64,000 bases of DNA from an uncultured Dorea sp. (GTDB lineage: Bacteria; Bacillota; Clostridia; Lachnospirales; Lachnospiraceae): contig CAJUTH010000004.1 in the NCBI GenBank assembly GCA_910589275.1, forward strand, positions 1 to 64,000, in the 5' to 3' direction. Below, piece after piece: positions 43,574-52,051 of the stretch. The translations under genes were made by a program, and so were the position numbers. The notes beneath the pieces were generated by a model that made no database searches, had not been told where the DNA came from, and saw nothing but the letters and a program-made list of their open reading frames with translations. The first letter of the stretch is position 1. Each line of letters begins with the position of its first letter.

Positions 43574-43601
43574 AGAATACCATTTATAATACCAATGTCA
43601 A
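43574..43601 (-). promoter_or_regulatory. Promoter of SIS gene 1
   Basis: Minus strand TTGACA (43596-43601), 16-bp spacer, TATTCT (43574-43579). GntR-type sites flank it on both sides. Confidence 0.7.
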
Positions 43602-43614
43602 TATTTCTCCAATA

Positions 43615-43646
43615 AAATAATACGAGTTATATAACTCATATTATTT
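43615..43646. promoter_or_regulatory. Long palindromic GntR-type operator
   Basis: AAATAATACGAGTTATATAA (from 43615) continues as CTCATATTATTT: a 32-bp dyad with a perfect GAGTTATATAACTC core. Each half is TAATACGAGTTA, the half-site also found at 52001-52016. It lies between gntR1 and SIS gene 1, upstream of the SIS-1 promoter. Confidence 0.65.
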
Positions 43647-43684
43647 TACATAAGCTTCTGTCTGTACTCTGGCAAAGGAGTTCC

Positions 43685-44416
43685 TCAGTCAATATAATAC
43701 TTGAATACCTCCGGACGGTCCACCCGCACAAGCTGTCTCACTTCATGCACCGGATTGTCCTTCCCATCGTACACCTGAACCCGGCTGGTCAGCACAGGCA
43801 TCCCTTCCTTGATATCCAAAAGCTTCGCCTCACGGCTTCCCACATTTACAATCCCCACCTCATTCAGTCCTCTTTTTGCGGGATATATATGATATTTCGA
43901 AGTAAGGATCTCATACACAGAGCCCGTCAAATCCTCATGTTTCAGGAACTCACAAAAGGGATGAAAATAATTCGTCTCCAGCACCACCGGCAGTCCGTCT
44001 ACCTTCCTGACCCGTTCCACGCACATAAGCCATGAACCTTCATTCACATGAAAAAAACTGCACTGTTCCCTGTCGCCGCGGACCAGCTCCGCCTTCACCG
44101 CCCTGGCAATCGTAGCTTTTCCCTGCATCCTGCACAGCTTGGAAAAACTGGCGACTCCTTCCTTATTTTCAAACTCCGGCACCCACGAAACATAGGTCCC
44201 CTTGCCCTGAAGCTTGATCAGGTAATTATCCCTGACCAGTTCCTCCACCGCCTTGCGGACCGTCACGCGGCTCACATGGAAAGTCTTCTGCAAAATCGCC
44301 TCCGAAGGAATCTTATCCCCCGGCCGCAGTTCTCCCTTTTGAATCTGTTCCCGCACTGTATTCCGTATCTGAATATACAGTGGTTTATCTTCTGCCGCCG
44401 TCAATTTCTGCATCAT
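43685..44416 (-). CDS. GntR/HutC-family regulator 1 of the fructosamine island
   Basis: 243 aa. The N-terminal winged helix (PLYIQIRNTVREQIQKGELR, KIPSEAILQKTFHVSRVTVR, LIKLQGKGTYVS) is followed by a UTRA ligand-binding domain (VLETNYFHPFCEFL, LTSRVQVYDGKDNPVHEVRQ). This matches FrlR-type regulators that sense phosphorylated sugars or Amadori compounds. It lies between SIS gene 2 and SIS gene 1. The ribosome binding site is weak (GGCGGGT). A TGTAACGTCTTACA dyad lies just upstream, so it may regulate itself. Confidence 0.88.
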   Translation of the reverse strand: MMQKLTAAEDKPLYIQIRNTVREQIQKGELRPGDKIPSEAILQKTFHVSRVTVRKAVEELVRDNYLIKLQGKGTYVSWVPEFENKEGVASFSKLCRMQGKATIARAVKAELVRGDREQCSFFHVNEGSWLMCVERVRKVDGLPVVLETNYFHPFCEFLKHEDLTGSVYEILTSKYHIYPAKRGLNEVGIVNVGSREAKLLDIKEGMPVLTSRVQVYDGKDNPVHEVRQLVRVDRPEVFKYYID

Positions 44417-44435
44417 TTTTACCCGCCCGATTCTA

Positions 44436-44449
44436 TGTAACGTCTTACA
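44436..44449. promoter_or_regulatory. GntR-type operator upstream of gntR1
   Basis: TGTAACGTCTTACA, a dyad (TGTAA/TTACA) that shares the AACGTCTTA core with the other sites. It lies 20 bp before gntR1. Confidence 0.5.
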
Positions 44450-44467
44450 AATGGCTGCGCAAAGAAA

Positions 44468-45448
44468 TTAGTATTCTACCTTCCACATATAGCGGCGCGT
44501 GGTATAATCAATCCCTGTAGCTTTCGACAAAGCCTTCATATACACATTGTTCAGGATCGGTGTAAAAATCAGATGGTTAAAATACTCGGATACGGAATCC
44601 TTCAGGTTATCCAGCCCCAGCTCCTTCGAATCCAGCATATACACCTTATCGCCGGCATATTTATTCAAGAATGTAACCGCCCTCTCATCCGCCGCTCTTG
44701 TCCTTCCTCCGGCAATCAGCAGGAAGAATGCCTCGTTTTTATCCGTAATCTCAAAAGGACCGTGGAAGAAATCACAACTATTAAAGGTTGGAGACTGAAT
44801 CTGCAGCATCTCCAGAATATTACAGGTAGAAAAAATACGTCCGGAACCGTATGCCGGGCCGCTGGCAAGAACCGTAATGCAGCTCTCATTCTTCATCTCC
44901 TCCGCCCACTTTTCCGCCAGAGGCCTGCAGTATTCCCTTGCCTTAACGTATGCGGGCTGCACCTTTGTAAATGCGTCCATCGCCTCGTCATAATGCTCAT
45001 AACCCTCGACAATATCCACAACCGCCATCGCCATACGCAGCGCATTGCCTGCATTCGTCTTGCTCTGATCCTTATCATCCTCCCAGATGCTTCCATACTG
45101 TACGTTATAATCACACACCTGCGTAAGCTCCGACTCCTCTACATACTGGCTGATCGTAACTGCTCCCAGAGCCTTCGCCCTCTTTGCCGCCTCAATGGTT
45201 TCCTTGGTTCCTCTCATAGAAGTAACCACAACAATCGTATTTTTCCCTACGCGCTTCGGCGGCGCATATACAAATTCGCTGCTGGTAATCATCTGAGAAC
45301 GCACCGCGGTAGACTCATGATCCATAAAATACTGCGCCGCATAGTGCCCGTCATGGGAACCGCCCGCCGCTACCCAAACAATACTTTTGATACCGCCGTC
45401 CGCCTCCATATCCTTTGCTATTTTTTCAATAAGTTCTCTAATTTCCAT
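44468..45448 (-). CDS. frlB: SIS-domain fructosamine deglycase, FrlB-like, copy 2
   Basis: 326 aa. The first SIS domain has VWVAAGGSHDGHYAAQYFMD and VVTSMRGTKETIEAAKRAKA. The second has VLASGPAYGSGRIFSTCNIL and NSCDFFHGPFEITDKNEAFF. It ends RRYMWKVEY. By eye it is more than 80% identical to copy 3 (50710-51690), so the two arose by recent duplication, and much less like copy 1. AAAGGAGAG precedes the ATG. It follows the ABC permeases and is the likely FrlB of the ABC/kinase operon: fructoselysine-6-phosphate to lysine plus glucose-6-phosphate. Confidence 0.87.
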   Translation of the reverse strand: MEIRELIEKIAKDMEADGGIKSIVWVAAGGSHDGHYAAQYFMDHESTAVRSQMITSSEFVYAPPKRVGKNTIVVVTSMRGTKETIEAAKRAKALGAVTISQYVEESELTQVCDYNVQYGSIWEDDKDQSKTNAGNALRMAMAVVDIVEGYEHYDEAMDAFTKVQPAYVKAREYCRPLAEKWAEEMKNESCITVLASGPAYGSGRIFSTCNILEMLQIQSPTFNSCDFFHGPFEITDKNEAFFLLIAGGRTRAADERAVTFLNKYAGDKVYMLDSKELGLDNLKDSVSEYFNHLIFTPILNNVYMKALSKATGIDYTTRRYMWKVEY

Positions 45449-45541
45449 CTCATTCTCTCCTTTATTCCTAAAATTCTTTTCCCTCTCCGCTTTCGGCGGC
45501 GTCTCTTACCGCCCGCTATCCGCTTCATCCACGATAATCTC

Positions 45542-46363
45542 TTAACCTTTCACACCGCCCGCCGTAAGACCACGGATGAACTGCTTCTGCAGGAACAAAA
45601 ACACAACGATCAGTGGAACAGATGCAATTACCATGCCTGCCATAACCATAGTCCAGTTAGTTGTGGTCGCCCCCTGAAAATTAACAAGTCCAATCGGAAT
45701 CGTCTTCTTTGCCGTAGACTCCAGCAGCACATTTGCAAACATAAGCTCATTCCATACTGCCCGGAAGCTTACAATCGCACAGGACGCAATAATCGGTTTG
45801 CTCAAAGGTATGATAATCCTCCAGAACACCTGCCTTGTTTTCGCTCCGTCAATATATGCAGACTCATCCAGACTCACGCTGATATCCTTATAAAACGTCA
45901 TAATCAGAAACGTTGCGAATGGTATGCGGAACGCGCCGGTGATGATCATCATTCCCACATAGGAATCGTAAAGACCCAGCACCTGCGACATTTTAAACAG
46001 GGAAATTACCGCCGACTGTGGCGCCAGCATCAAACCGCCCAATATGATAATGACCCACAACTTCTTCGTCTTAAACCGGATCCTCGAAAGCGGATACGCC
46101 GCAAAACATGCCAGAAGGGTTGACAGAGCCGTAGACCCAACGGTCGTGATCACACTATTCTTAAAAAATACTCCGATTCCGGCATTCCATGCATTGATAT
46201 AATTTTCAACCTTCCACTCTTCCGGAAGCTTCCACGGCTCCAGAAACAGTTCCGTGTTCGTCTTGAATCCTGTCAGCACCATCCAGACCAGCGGAAGGAT
46301 AATGATAAACGCAAACAGAATCAGAACCGCCAAAATCAGGATATGGCTAATTTTTTTCTTCAT
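45542..46363 (-). CDS. frlM: ABC transporter permease, CUT1 (FrlM-like)
   Basis: 273 aa, six membrane helices. The EAA loop reads DESAYIDGAKTRQVFWRIII. It is 12 bp behind the other permease, with AAGGAGGA before the ATG. It is part of the importer that is presumed to bring in fructosamines, because kinase and deglycase genes surround it. The frl symbol rests on that context. Confidence 0.85.
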   Translation of the reverse strand: MKKKISHILILAVLILFAFIIILPLVWMVLTGFKTNTELFLEPWKLPEEWKVENYINAWNAGIGVFFKNSVITTVGSTALSTLLACFAAYPLSRIRFKTKKLWVIIILGGLMLAPQSAVISLFKMSQVLGLYDSYVGMMIITGAFRIPFATFLIMTFYKDISVSLDESAYIDGAKTRQVFWRIIIPLSKPIIASCAIVSFRAVWNELMFANVLLESTAKKTIPIGLVNFQGATTTNWTMVMAGMVIASVPLIVVFLFLQKQFIRGLTAGGVKG

Positions 46364-46375
46364 ACCAGTTCCTCC

Positions 46376-47257
46376 TTAATCATCGCCCAGATCATAACCC
46401 TTCATCTGAAACAAGCCCAGAATAAACGTAATGATAAATACAAAGAATGCAATTGCTGATGCATATCCCATCTGGTCGTTCTTGAAACCTACCTGATATA
46501 AATAGGTTGCCAGAGTCTGGGTAGCACGGCCCGGTCCACCGTTTGTCATAACATACACTTCGTCATATACGCGGACAGCTCCGGTAATGATGATGATCAT
46601 ATTGATCATAATGGTATTTTTCATAAGCGGCACCGTAATACGGAAAAATCTCTGTATCCCCGACGCGCCGTCAATCTCAGCCGCCTCATAAATGTCATCT
46701 GAAATACTCTGCATAGCAACAACAAACAGAACTACCGTATATCCGATAAACTGCCATTGGGAAGCCGCCGCCACACCCCAGATCGCCGTCTTTGCACTTC
46801 CCAGAATATCAACATTGGATGTATTCACGCCAAACAGCTCCAAAACCGGATTCAGAAGACCGATCGTCGGACTGTACAGCATTTTAAATGTAATACCCGT
46901 AACCGTAATCATTAACAGTGACGGAATAAAATAAATGGTCCGGAAAAAAGACTGCCAGCGCCTCAAAAACTTGCTTTCCAAAACCGCCGATATCACCAGC
47001 GATACGCCGATCTGACAGACAACCGATGTAATTACAAATACCAGATTATTCTTCAACGCAACGCGGATGGTATCATCTTCCACAAGCTGCTTGTAATATT
47101 TGAAACCAACCCATTTTACCTCCGTACTCATCGCACCCCATTTGTATAAACTGTTCATGAAGTTCAATATAATCGGAAGATATAAAAATACAATAATAAC
47201 AATCATTGCCGGAGCAAGATAAATAAATGCTGTTTTCCGGCTGCCTTTTCTGCTCAT
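46376..47257 (-). CDS. frlN: ABC transporter permease, CUT1 (FrlN-like)
   Basis: 293 aa, six membrane helices (AFIYLAPAMIVIIVFLYLPI at the start). The EAA loop reads YEAAEIDGASGIQRFFRITV. AGAGGTGAG precedes the ATG. It pairs with the next permease and the binding protein upstream, from which it is separated by a terminator-like hairpin and a degenerate repeat. Confidence 0.85.
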   Translation of the reverse strand: MSRKGSRKTAFIYLAPAMIVIIVFLYLPIILNFMNSLYKWGAMSTEVKWVGFKYYKQLVEDDTIRVALKNNLVFVITSVVCQIGVSLVISAVLESKFLRRWQSFFRTIYFIPSLLMITVTGITFKMLYSPTIGLLNPVLELFGVNTSNVDILGSAKTAIWGVAAASQWQFIGYTVVLFVVAMQSISDDIYEAAEIDGASGIQRFFRITVPLMKNTIMINMIIIITGAVRVYDEVYVMTNGGPGRATQTLATYLYQVGFKNDQMGYASAIAFFVFIITFILGLFQMKGYDLGDD

Positions 47258-47280
47258 AGCCTCACCTCTTTACCGGGCGC

Positions 47281-47345
47281 GTACTGTTCGCTCCGTTCAC
47301 AGTAATATTCGTAAACCTATTTCATATTCACTACGCGTATGGGAT
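47281..47345. repeat. Degenerate family A hairpin repeat
   Basis: GTACTGTTCGCTCCGTTCAC then AGTAATATTCGTAAACC and ATTCACTACGCGTATGGGAT. It matches the repeat at 52857 with several changes and lies inside the frl operon between the binding-protein and permease genes. Confidence 0.6.
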
Positions 47346-47364
47346 CCAATCGCCGCCTTAAAAC

Positions 47365-47408
47365 TGGAGCGCGCCCACGGAAATGTCCGCACAGCGCGCC
47401 CTTATTTT
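47365..47408 (-). terminator. Terminator/attenuator between binding protein and permeases
   Basis: Minus strand GGGCGCGC...GCGCGCTCC stem with a second inner dyad (GCGGACATTTCCGTG), followed by AGTTTT. It follows the binding-protein stop at 47421 and would let that gene be expressed above the permeases. Confidence 0.7.
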
Positions 47409-47420
47409 ATAGAAGCCGGA

Positions 47421-48740
47421 TTACTCTGCCTCTTCCTTTACAGCCTTTGCCGCCTTCTGTACATCTGCCATAATATCCTCGGCTGATTTTCCGTCAAATC
47501 CTTCGGAAATACTTGCCATATACTGATCGGCAATGGAAGCCTCCACCGCACAGTCAAGCCAGTCGGCAATATTCGTATATCCTTCCGCCTGTTCATAAGC
47601 CTCAACAAGCGCTGCCGTAGCATTGTCCGATGTAATTCCGCCAATCAGCGCATTCGGAAGCCCGGCCTCAGAAGTCTGCTTCTGTCCCTGCTCAACGCTG
47701 GTCATGAATTTCAGGAACTCTACCGCTTCATCCGGATGGCTGCATGTGCTGGATACAAGCCATGCTTCGCCGCCTCCGCCGATCGTGCCGGGATCTCCCG
47801 CAGCGCCTTCCATAACCGGAATCTTAAAGAATCCCCAGCCCTCTTCGCCGGCAATGTCATCGTACTGTGTAAACTGCGCCGTAGCGTCCAGCATCATTCC
47901 AACCTGCCCCGCTCCAAGCTGTTCGCGGACCTCATAGTAATCCTTTGAATTTACATGATCTCCAAAGTATCCTTTGTCGTTCATATCCAGAAATGTCTGT
48001 ACAGCTTCCACGTAAGCCGGATCTGTAAACTCGCCTGTCTCCGGAGTATAATCAGTATTCATAACGTCCGGGGCAACCATCATTGCATTAAAGAGTCCGA
48101 TCCACCATGAAGAATACCAATTCTGGGCATTTCCAAATCCAACCGGTGTAATTCCTTTTCCCTTCAGCGTCTCACATACCTCAAGAAATTCATCCCATGT
48201 CTCCGGAATCTCAATTTTGTTATCTGTAAAGACCTTCTTATTATAGATCATATACATAATACTGCTTCTAAACGGAATCGCGTAGGTCTTTCCATCATAA
48301 GTAGAATTATTCAAAAACGCCGGCAGGAAACTGTCGCGCCACTCGGTATCCTCTTCCAGATACGGCGTTAAATCAAGAGCCTTATCGCCGCGGGCAAATC
48401 TCTTTACACGCTCGCCCGTCCACGAGAAATAAATATCAGGCATGTCTCCGCCGGAAGCAACCACGCTTAGCTTATCCTTGATCGCCTGATCGGATACATT
48501 TTCCATCTCAATATGGATATCCGGATTTGCATCCTCAAATGCCGCGACCGCATCTTCAAAATAATGTACATACTCTTCTTCCGGATACTTATTCAAAAAC
48601 TTCAGCGTAACTTTTCCGTCTGCATCACTGGATTCATCACTTCCGCTATCAGAACCTCCCGAACCGGAAGTTGCGCAGCCTGACAGCATTCCAAGTACCA
48701 TTACTGCCGACAGCAAAGATGCCAAAACTCTTTTTTTCAT
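47421..48740 (-). CDS. frlO: Substrate-binding lipoprotein of the fructosamine importer (FrlO-like)
   Basis: 439 aa, extracellular family 1 binding protein. Lipobox LSG-C at about residue 22 (SAVMVLGMLSGCATSG), then a serine/aspartate-rich linker. Family signatures include ASGGDMPDIYFSWTGERVKR and the late GQKQTSEAGLP. GGAGGAG precedes the ATG. It follows the kinase gene by 33 bp. Assignment to Amadori compounds is inferred from the surrounding kinase and SIS genes. Confidence 0.87.
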   Translation of the reverse strand: MKKRVLASLLSAVMVLGMLSGCATSGSGGSDSGSDESSDADGKVTLKFLNKYPEEEYVHYFEDAVAAFEDANPDIHIEMENVSDQAIKDKLSVVASGGDMPDIYFSWTGERVKRFARGDKALDLTPYLEEDTEWRDSFLPAFLNNSTYDGKTYAIPFRSSIMYMIYNKKVFTDNKIEIPETWDEFLEVCETLKGKGITPVGFGNAQNWYSSWWIGLFNAMMVAPDVMNTDYTPETGEFTDPAYVEAVQTFLDMNDKGYFGDHVNSKDYYEVREQLGAGQVGMMLDATAQFTQYDDIAGEEGWGFFKIPVMEGAAGDPGTIGGGGEAWLVSSTCSHPDEAVEFLKFMTSVEQGQKQTSEAGLPNALIGGITSDNATAALVEAYEQAEGYTNIADWLDCAVEASIADQYMASISEGFDGKSAEDIMADVQKAAKAVKEEAE

Positions 48741-48773
48741 AACCTTTCTCCTCCATTTCTTTTTAAAATCCCT

Positions 48774-49661
48774 CTAAATATTGATGACTTCGGACAGCCG
48801 GTCCGGATCGACGTCATACCCGATTCCCAGCGCTCCGTCCCTGACCACTACGCCGGCCGCATACTCTGCCGCCTTGCGCAGTAAATCACTTATCTTATCC
48901 TCAGCAGTAAAAGACTCGTCAGCCCCCGCTGATAAATAATTCGTTAGAAATGCACTAATGAAAGAATCCCCCGCTCCCATGGTATCACGCGCCTTGACGC
49001 GGACAATATCATGGTAATAATAATTCCTTCCGTCATATGCTATCGACGCTTTCTCGCCCCTTGTTCCAACCGCAATTTCACAGCCAAGATCCACGCAGCG
49101 TTTCAGCAGTCCCTTTATTTCCTCTTCTTCCAAATGGCTGCTAGAAAAGAACCCGATCTTCACACAGGGCGCTATCCTCTTGATATCTTCCTCTGTAAAA
49201 TTATCGTTAAAGTCATAACTCATCGCGACCCCCGCCTCTGCAAGCCGCTCGAATTTCTCATAGGTCACTCTGGAATTTTTACTCAAGCTCGCAATATCAA
49301 ATGTCTTTATATATTCAATTTCTTCTTCTGTAAATGAAAACGGATACAGATCTGTCACTCCCTGCCGGTTCCAGTCAACAAATACCCTGTCCCCGCGGAC
49401 CAAATCCACAATTGCATACCCGCTGGAACCCTTCTCATGATGGGAATGGCTGGTATCGATCCCGGCTTCCTGCAAAATCTCTTCCAGAAGCTTTCCCGCC
49501 CTATCATCTGCAAATACTCCCATAAAAGCAGCGTCTGCACCCTGTAGTTTTGCGTGATATGCCACATTATATTCATTGCCCCCCGGATACATCTTTCCGT
49601 GATGACGGTATATATCAACAACGGCAATCCCAATTCCAACAATTCTTGGATTCCTCTTCAT
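48774..49661 (-). CDS. frlD: PfkB-family fructosamine 6-kinase (FrlD-like)
   Basis: I chose the ATG at 49661 (MKRNPRIVGIGIAVVDIYRH), with GGAGGG 9 nt upstream. 295 aa, PfkB sugar kinase. PGGNEYNVAYHAKLQGADAA forms the substrate lid region, and DTMGAGDSFISAFL (about 236-249) carries the catalytic aspartate. The start DIYRHHGKMYPGGNEYNVA resembles FrlD (VDIYP...GGNAVNVA). It phosphorylates imported fructoselysine-type compounds before SIS deglycation. It is the only kinase in the island. Promoter and GntR operator lie directly upstream. Confidence 0.85.
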   Translation of the reverse strand: MKRNPRIVGIGIAVVDIYRHHGKMYPGGNEYNVAYHAKLQGADAAFMGVFADDRAGKLLEEILQEAGIDTSHSHHEKGSSGYAIVDLVRGDRVFVDWNRQGVTDLYPFSFTEEEIEYIKTFDIASLSKNSRVTYEKFERLAEAGVAMSYDFNDNFTEEDIKRIAPCVKIGFFSSSHLEEEEIKGLLKRCVDLGCEIAVGTRGEKASIAYDGRNYYYHDIVRVKARDTMGAGDSFISAFLTNYLSAGADESFTAEDKISDLLRKAAEYAAGVVVRDGALGIGYDVDPDRLSEVINI

Positions 49662-49684
49662 GAGACTTCCCTCCGATATAAAAT

Positions 49685-49702
49685 GTATTAACACGTCTTA
49701 TA
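49685..49702. promoter_or_regulatory. GntR-type operator of the frlD-frlO operon
   Basis: GTATTAACACGTCTTATA (minus: TATAAGACGTGTTAATAC). It sits between the -10 and the ribosome binding site of the kinase gene. Confidence 0.7.
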
Positions 49703-49705
49703 TTT

Positions 49706-49734
49706 AAGATAATTGTATTTTCATGATTTGTCAA
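49706..49734 (-). promoter_or_regulatory. Promoter of the frlD-frlO-frlN-frlM operon
   Basis: Minus strand TTGACA (49729-49734), 17-bp spacer, TATCTT (49706-49711). The GntR operator starts 4 bp downstream of the -10. Confidence 0.75.
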
Positions 49735-49834
49735 TACTGTTTATAAAAAAGCAATATTTTTGTACAATCTGCATAATTTCTATACTTCTTTTTTAGTAAA
49801 AAGAACCGAGTCTTATATTCAGACTCGATTCTTT

Positions 49835-49853
49835 CGTCTTAACATGTATTATA
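49835..49853. promoter_or_regulatory. GntR-type site behind gntR2
   Basis: CGTCTTAACATGTATTATA (minus: TAATACATGTTAAGACG), 18 bp beyond the gntR2 stop codon and 100 bp upstream of the frlD promoter. Confidence 0.6.
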
Positions 49854-49870
49854 TACCTCTTGTAACTACT

Positions 49871-50599
49871 CTACACGTACCATTTCATATACTTATTATT
49901 ATCTCCCCGTACGATCTCATGGACCGTATGGATTGGGTCTCCGTTAATATCAAACACGCACAGCTCTGAATCAATAACCGGAGTTCCCACGCTGATATCT
50001 AGATACCCGGCAGTCTCCTCAGACGCATAACTGATATAGATGCTTCTCCTGCCTTTATTTGAAGGAATCATACGATACTTCCTCATCAGCAGTTCATAGA
50101 GCGATCCGGTCAAGTCATCCCCTGCAAGTGTCTCAAGCTTTGCCGAAAAGTGATTCTCCTCCACAGAAATAGGAATCCCATCCGCAATACGGATCCGCTT
50201 AACGGCCATAATCTCACCGCCGTCCTCTAATCCAAAGAAACTTTTGTCCAGCTCTGAATTTACCGGTTTTATCCCAGCTTCTAAAACCTCCGTTGTCAGC
50301 CTGATTCCCTGCATCTTGGCATTCCCTGTAAAGCTCATTACGCCGCTTGGAAGCTGCAGCATATCCGGCTGGGCTACAAAGCTTCCCTTTCCCTGAACCT
50401 TGACAATAAATCCTCCCACTTCCAGCTCCGTCATCGCATTCCGGACTGTCACGCGGCTCAAGCCGTATTCCCTCTGCAGCTCCGATTCCGACGGAAGCTT
50501 ATCTCCCGGCCGCAATGCTCCTGTCTGTATCTTGCCAATCAAGCGGTTCTTCAATTGTATATATAAAGGTGTTGTATTCTCTTTTGCGGCTGCTTTCAT
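49871..50599 (-). CDS. GntR/HutC-family regulator 2 of the fructosamine island
   Basis: 242 aa. Winged helix (PLYIQLKNRLIGKIQTGALR, KLPSESELQREYGLSRVTVR, IVKVQGKGSFVAQPD) plus UTRA domain (ISVEENHFSAKLETL, SLYELLMRKYRMIPSNKGRR). It is closely related to regulator 3 (52052-52780) and less to regulator 1. AAAAGGAAAA precedes the ATG. It lies between SIS gene 3 and the kinase operon. I infer repression of one or both through the shared operators. Confidence 0.88.
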   Translation of the reverse strand: MKAAAKENTTPLYIQLKNRLIGKIQTGALRPGDKLPSESELQREYGLSRVTVRNAMTELEVGGFIVKVQGKGSFVAQPDMLQLPSGVMSFTGNAKMQGIRLTTEVLEAGIKPVNSELDKSFFGLEDGGEIMAVKRIRIADGIPISVEENHFSAKLETLAGDDLTGSLYELLMRKYRMIPSNKGRRSIYISYASEETAGYLDISVGTPVIDSELCVFDINGDPIHTVHEIVRGDNNKYMKWYV

Positions 50600-50709
50600 T
50601 GTATTTTCCTTTTACATGTATTTCATAATGCTGCGGATTGCTCCGCATTTCATTTATTCTACATGAATTTATACTGAAAATCAACCGCAATTACAAGCGG
50701 GCGTTTTCA

Positions 50710-51690
50710 CTAATACTCTACTTTCCACATGTACCGGCGGGTCGTATAATCTGTTCCGGCCGCCTTCGATAATGCCTTCATATATACATTATTCAAGACG
50801 GGTGTGAACAGCAGGTGGTTAAAGTATTCTGCCACGGTATCCCTTAAATTATTGATTCCCAGCTCCTTAGCATCTAATATGTACACCTTCTCCCCCGCAT
50901 ATTTTTTTAAGAAAGTTACCGCGCGCTCATCTGCCGCCCTTGTTCTGCCCTCGGCAACAAGCAGAAAAAACGCTTCGTTCTTATCCGTAATCTCAAAAGG
51001 TCCGTGAAAGAAATCACAACTGTTAAATGTGGGCGACTGGATCTGAAGCATCTCCAGTATATTACATGTAGAGAAAATATGACCGGAGCCATAGGCCGGG
51101 CCGCTGGCCAGTACGTTGATGCAAGTCTCCTCCTTCATCCGCTCCGCCCATTTCTCTGCAAGCGGCCTGCAGTACTCCCGCGCCTTTACATATGCCGGCT
51201 GAATCTTTGTAAATGCTTCCATTGCATCCCCATAATGCTCATATCCCTCTGTAATATCCACAATTGCCATTGCCATCCGCAGCGCATTTCCTGCGTTTGT
51301 CTTACTCTGATCCTCGTCGTCCTCCCAAATACTTCCGTACTGTACATTATAATCGCACACCTCGGTAAGACCAGATTCCTGAACATACTGGCCAATCGTA
51401 ACCGCTCCAAGCTCTTTCGCCTTTTTCGCCGCGTCAATCGTCTCTCTGGTCCCCCTCATAGAAGTGAGAACCACGATGGTATTTTTACCCACCCTCTTTG
51501 GAGCCGCATATACAAACTCACTGCTTGTAACCATCTGGGAGCGGACAACTGTGGATTCTCGATCCATAAAATATTGTGCCGCCCAATGTCCGTCATGGGA
51601 GCCTCCGGCCGCAACCCACACTACGCTCTTAATACCGCCGTCTGCTTCCATTTTCTGAATGATCTTTTCCAAAAGTTCTCTGATTTCCAT
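50710..51690 (-). CDS. SIS-domain fructosamine deglycase, FrlB-like, copy 3
   Basis: I chose the ATG at 51690 (MEIRELLEKIIQKMEADGGI), with AAAAGGAGAA upstream; the frame extends to 51762. 326 aa. Two SIS domains (VWVAAGGSHDGHWAAQYFMD; VLASGPAYGSGHIFSTCNIL), ending RRYMWKVEY. It is nearly the same as copy 2 along its whole length. It has its own promoter and operator, so it may be induced separately and act on a related Amadori product. Either duplicate could be the true partner of the kinase. Confidence 0.86.
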   Translation of the reverse strand: MEIRELLEKIIQKMEADGGIKSVVWVAAGGSHDGHWAAQYFMDRESTVVRSQMVTSSEFVYAAPKRVGKNTIVVLTSMRGTRETIDAAKKAKELGAVTIGQYVQESGLTEVCDYNVQYGSIWEDDEDQSKTNAGNALRMAMAIVDITEGYEHYGDAMEAFTKIQPAYVKAREYCRPLAEKWAERMKEETCINVLASGPAYGSGHIFSTCNILEMLQIQSPTFNSCDFFHGPFEITDKNEAFFLLVAEGRTRAADERAVTFLKKYAGEKVYILDAKELGINNLRDTVAEYFNHLLFTPVLNNVYMKALSKAAGTDYTTRRYMWKVEY

Positions 51691-51744
51691 AACTATGCTT
51701 CTCCTTTTCCATTGAATAATTTTTCTGTATTTCGCTAAAATAAT

Positions 51745-51795
51745 GAATGTGCTAAAGCACATTCTCGCGTCTGGCGCGGTCGCTTGCGACTTAAT
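51745..51795. repeat. Triple mini-hairpin repeat, family C, copy 1
   Basis: GAATGTGC-taaa-GCACATTC, then CGCG-tctg-GCGCG, then GTCGC-tt-GCGAC, TTAAT, packed without gaps. The copy at 61541-61591 differs only in the second loop and one later base. It lies in the leader of SIS gene 3. Confidence 0.75.
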
Positions 51796-51842
51796 GGCTC
51801 GTCAGCCCTTTTAAAGAGTACTCTTATGCACGCGTTAATCTT

Positions 51843-51859
51843 GTATTAACTCGTCTTAA
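51843..51859. promoter_or_regulatory. GntR-type operator of SIS gene 3
   Basis: GTATTAACTCGTCTTAA (minus: TTAAGACGAGTTAATAC), just downstream of the SIS-3 promoter -10. Confidence 0.68.
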
Positions 51860-51863
51860 TTCA

Positions 51864-51892
51864 AGAATACTCTTCAACAAAATATATGTCAA
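51864..51892 (-). promoter_or_regulatory. Promoter of SIS gene 3
   Basis: Minus strand TTGACA (51887-51892), 17-bp spacer, TATTCT (51864-51869). The rest of the 51893-52051 gap holds only a GntR-type site and AT-rich sequence. Confidence 0.75.
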
Positions 51893-51997
51893 TACAAATT
51901 TCAATATTTTTATTAATTTGTTAGTTTCGCATAGTTATTCTTCTTTTTCACCAATAAAAAATGCACATTTTAGGCATGTTTAACAAATGTGCATTCT

Positions 51998-52016
51998 GTA
52001 TTAACTCGTATTATTA
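51998..52016. promoter_or_regulatory. GntR-type site behind gntR3
   Basis: GTATTAACTCGTATTATTA (minus: TAATAATACGAGTTAATAC), containing the TAATACGAGTTA half-site of the 43615-43646 dyad. Confidence 0.6.
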
Positions 52017-52051
52017 TATGTTGTTCAATCCTCTCTCCCGAAAAGGCTGCC

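Noticed and set aside
44573..46123. 516-codon open frame on the plus strand
   Set aside because: It is antisense to the SIS and permease genes, rich in Arg/His/Ile, has no ribosome binding site and no family motifs; a mirror frame of real genes.
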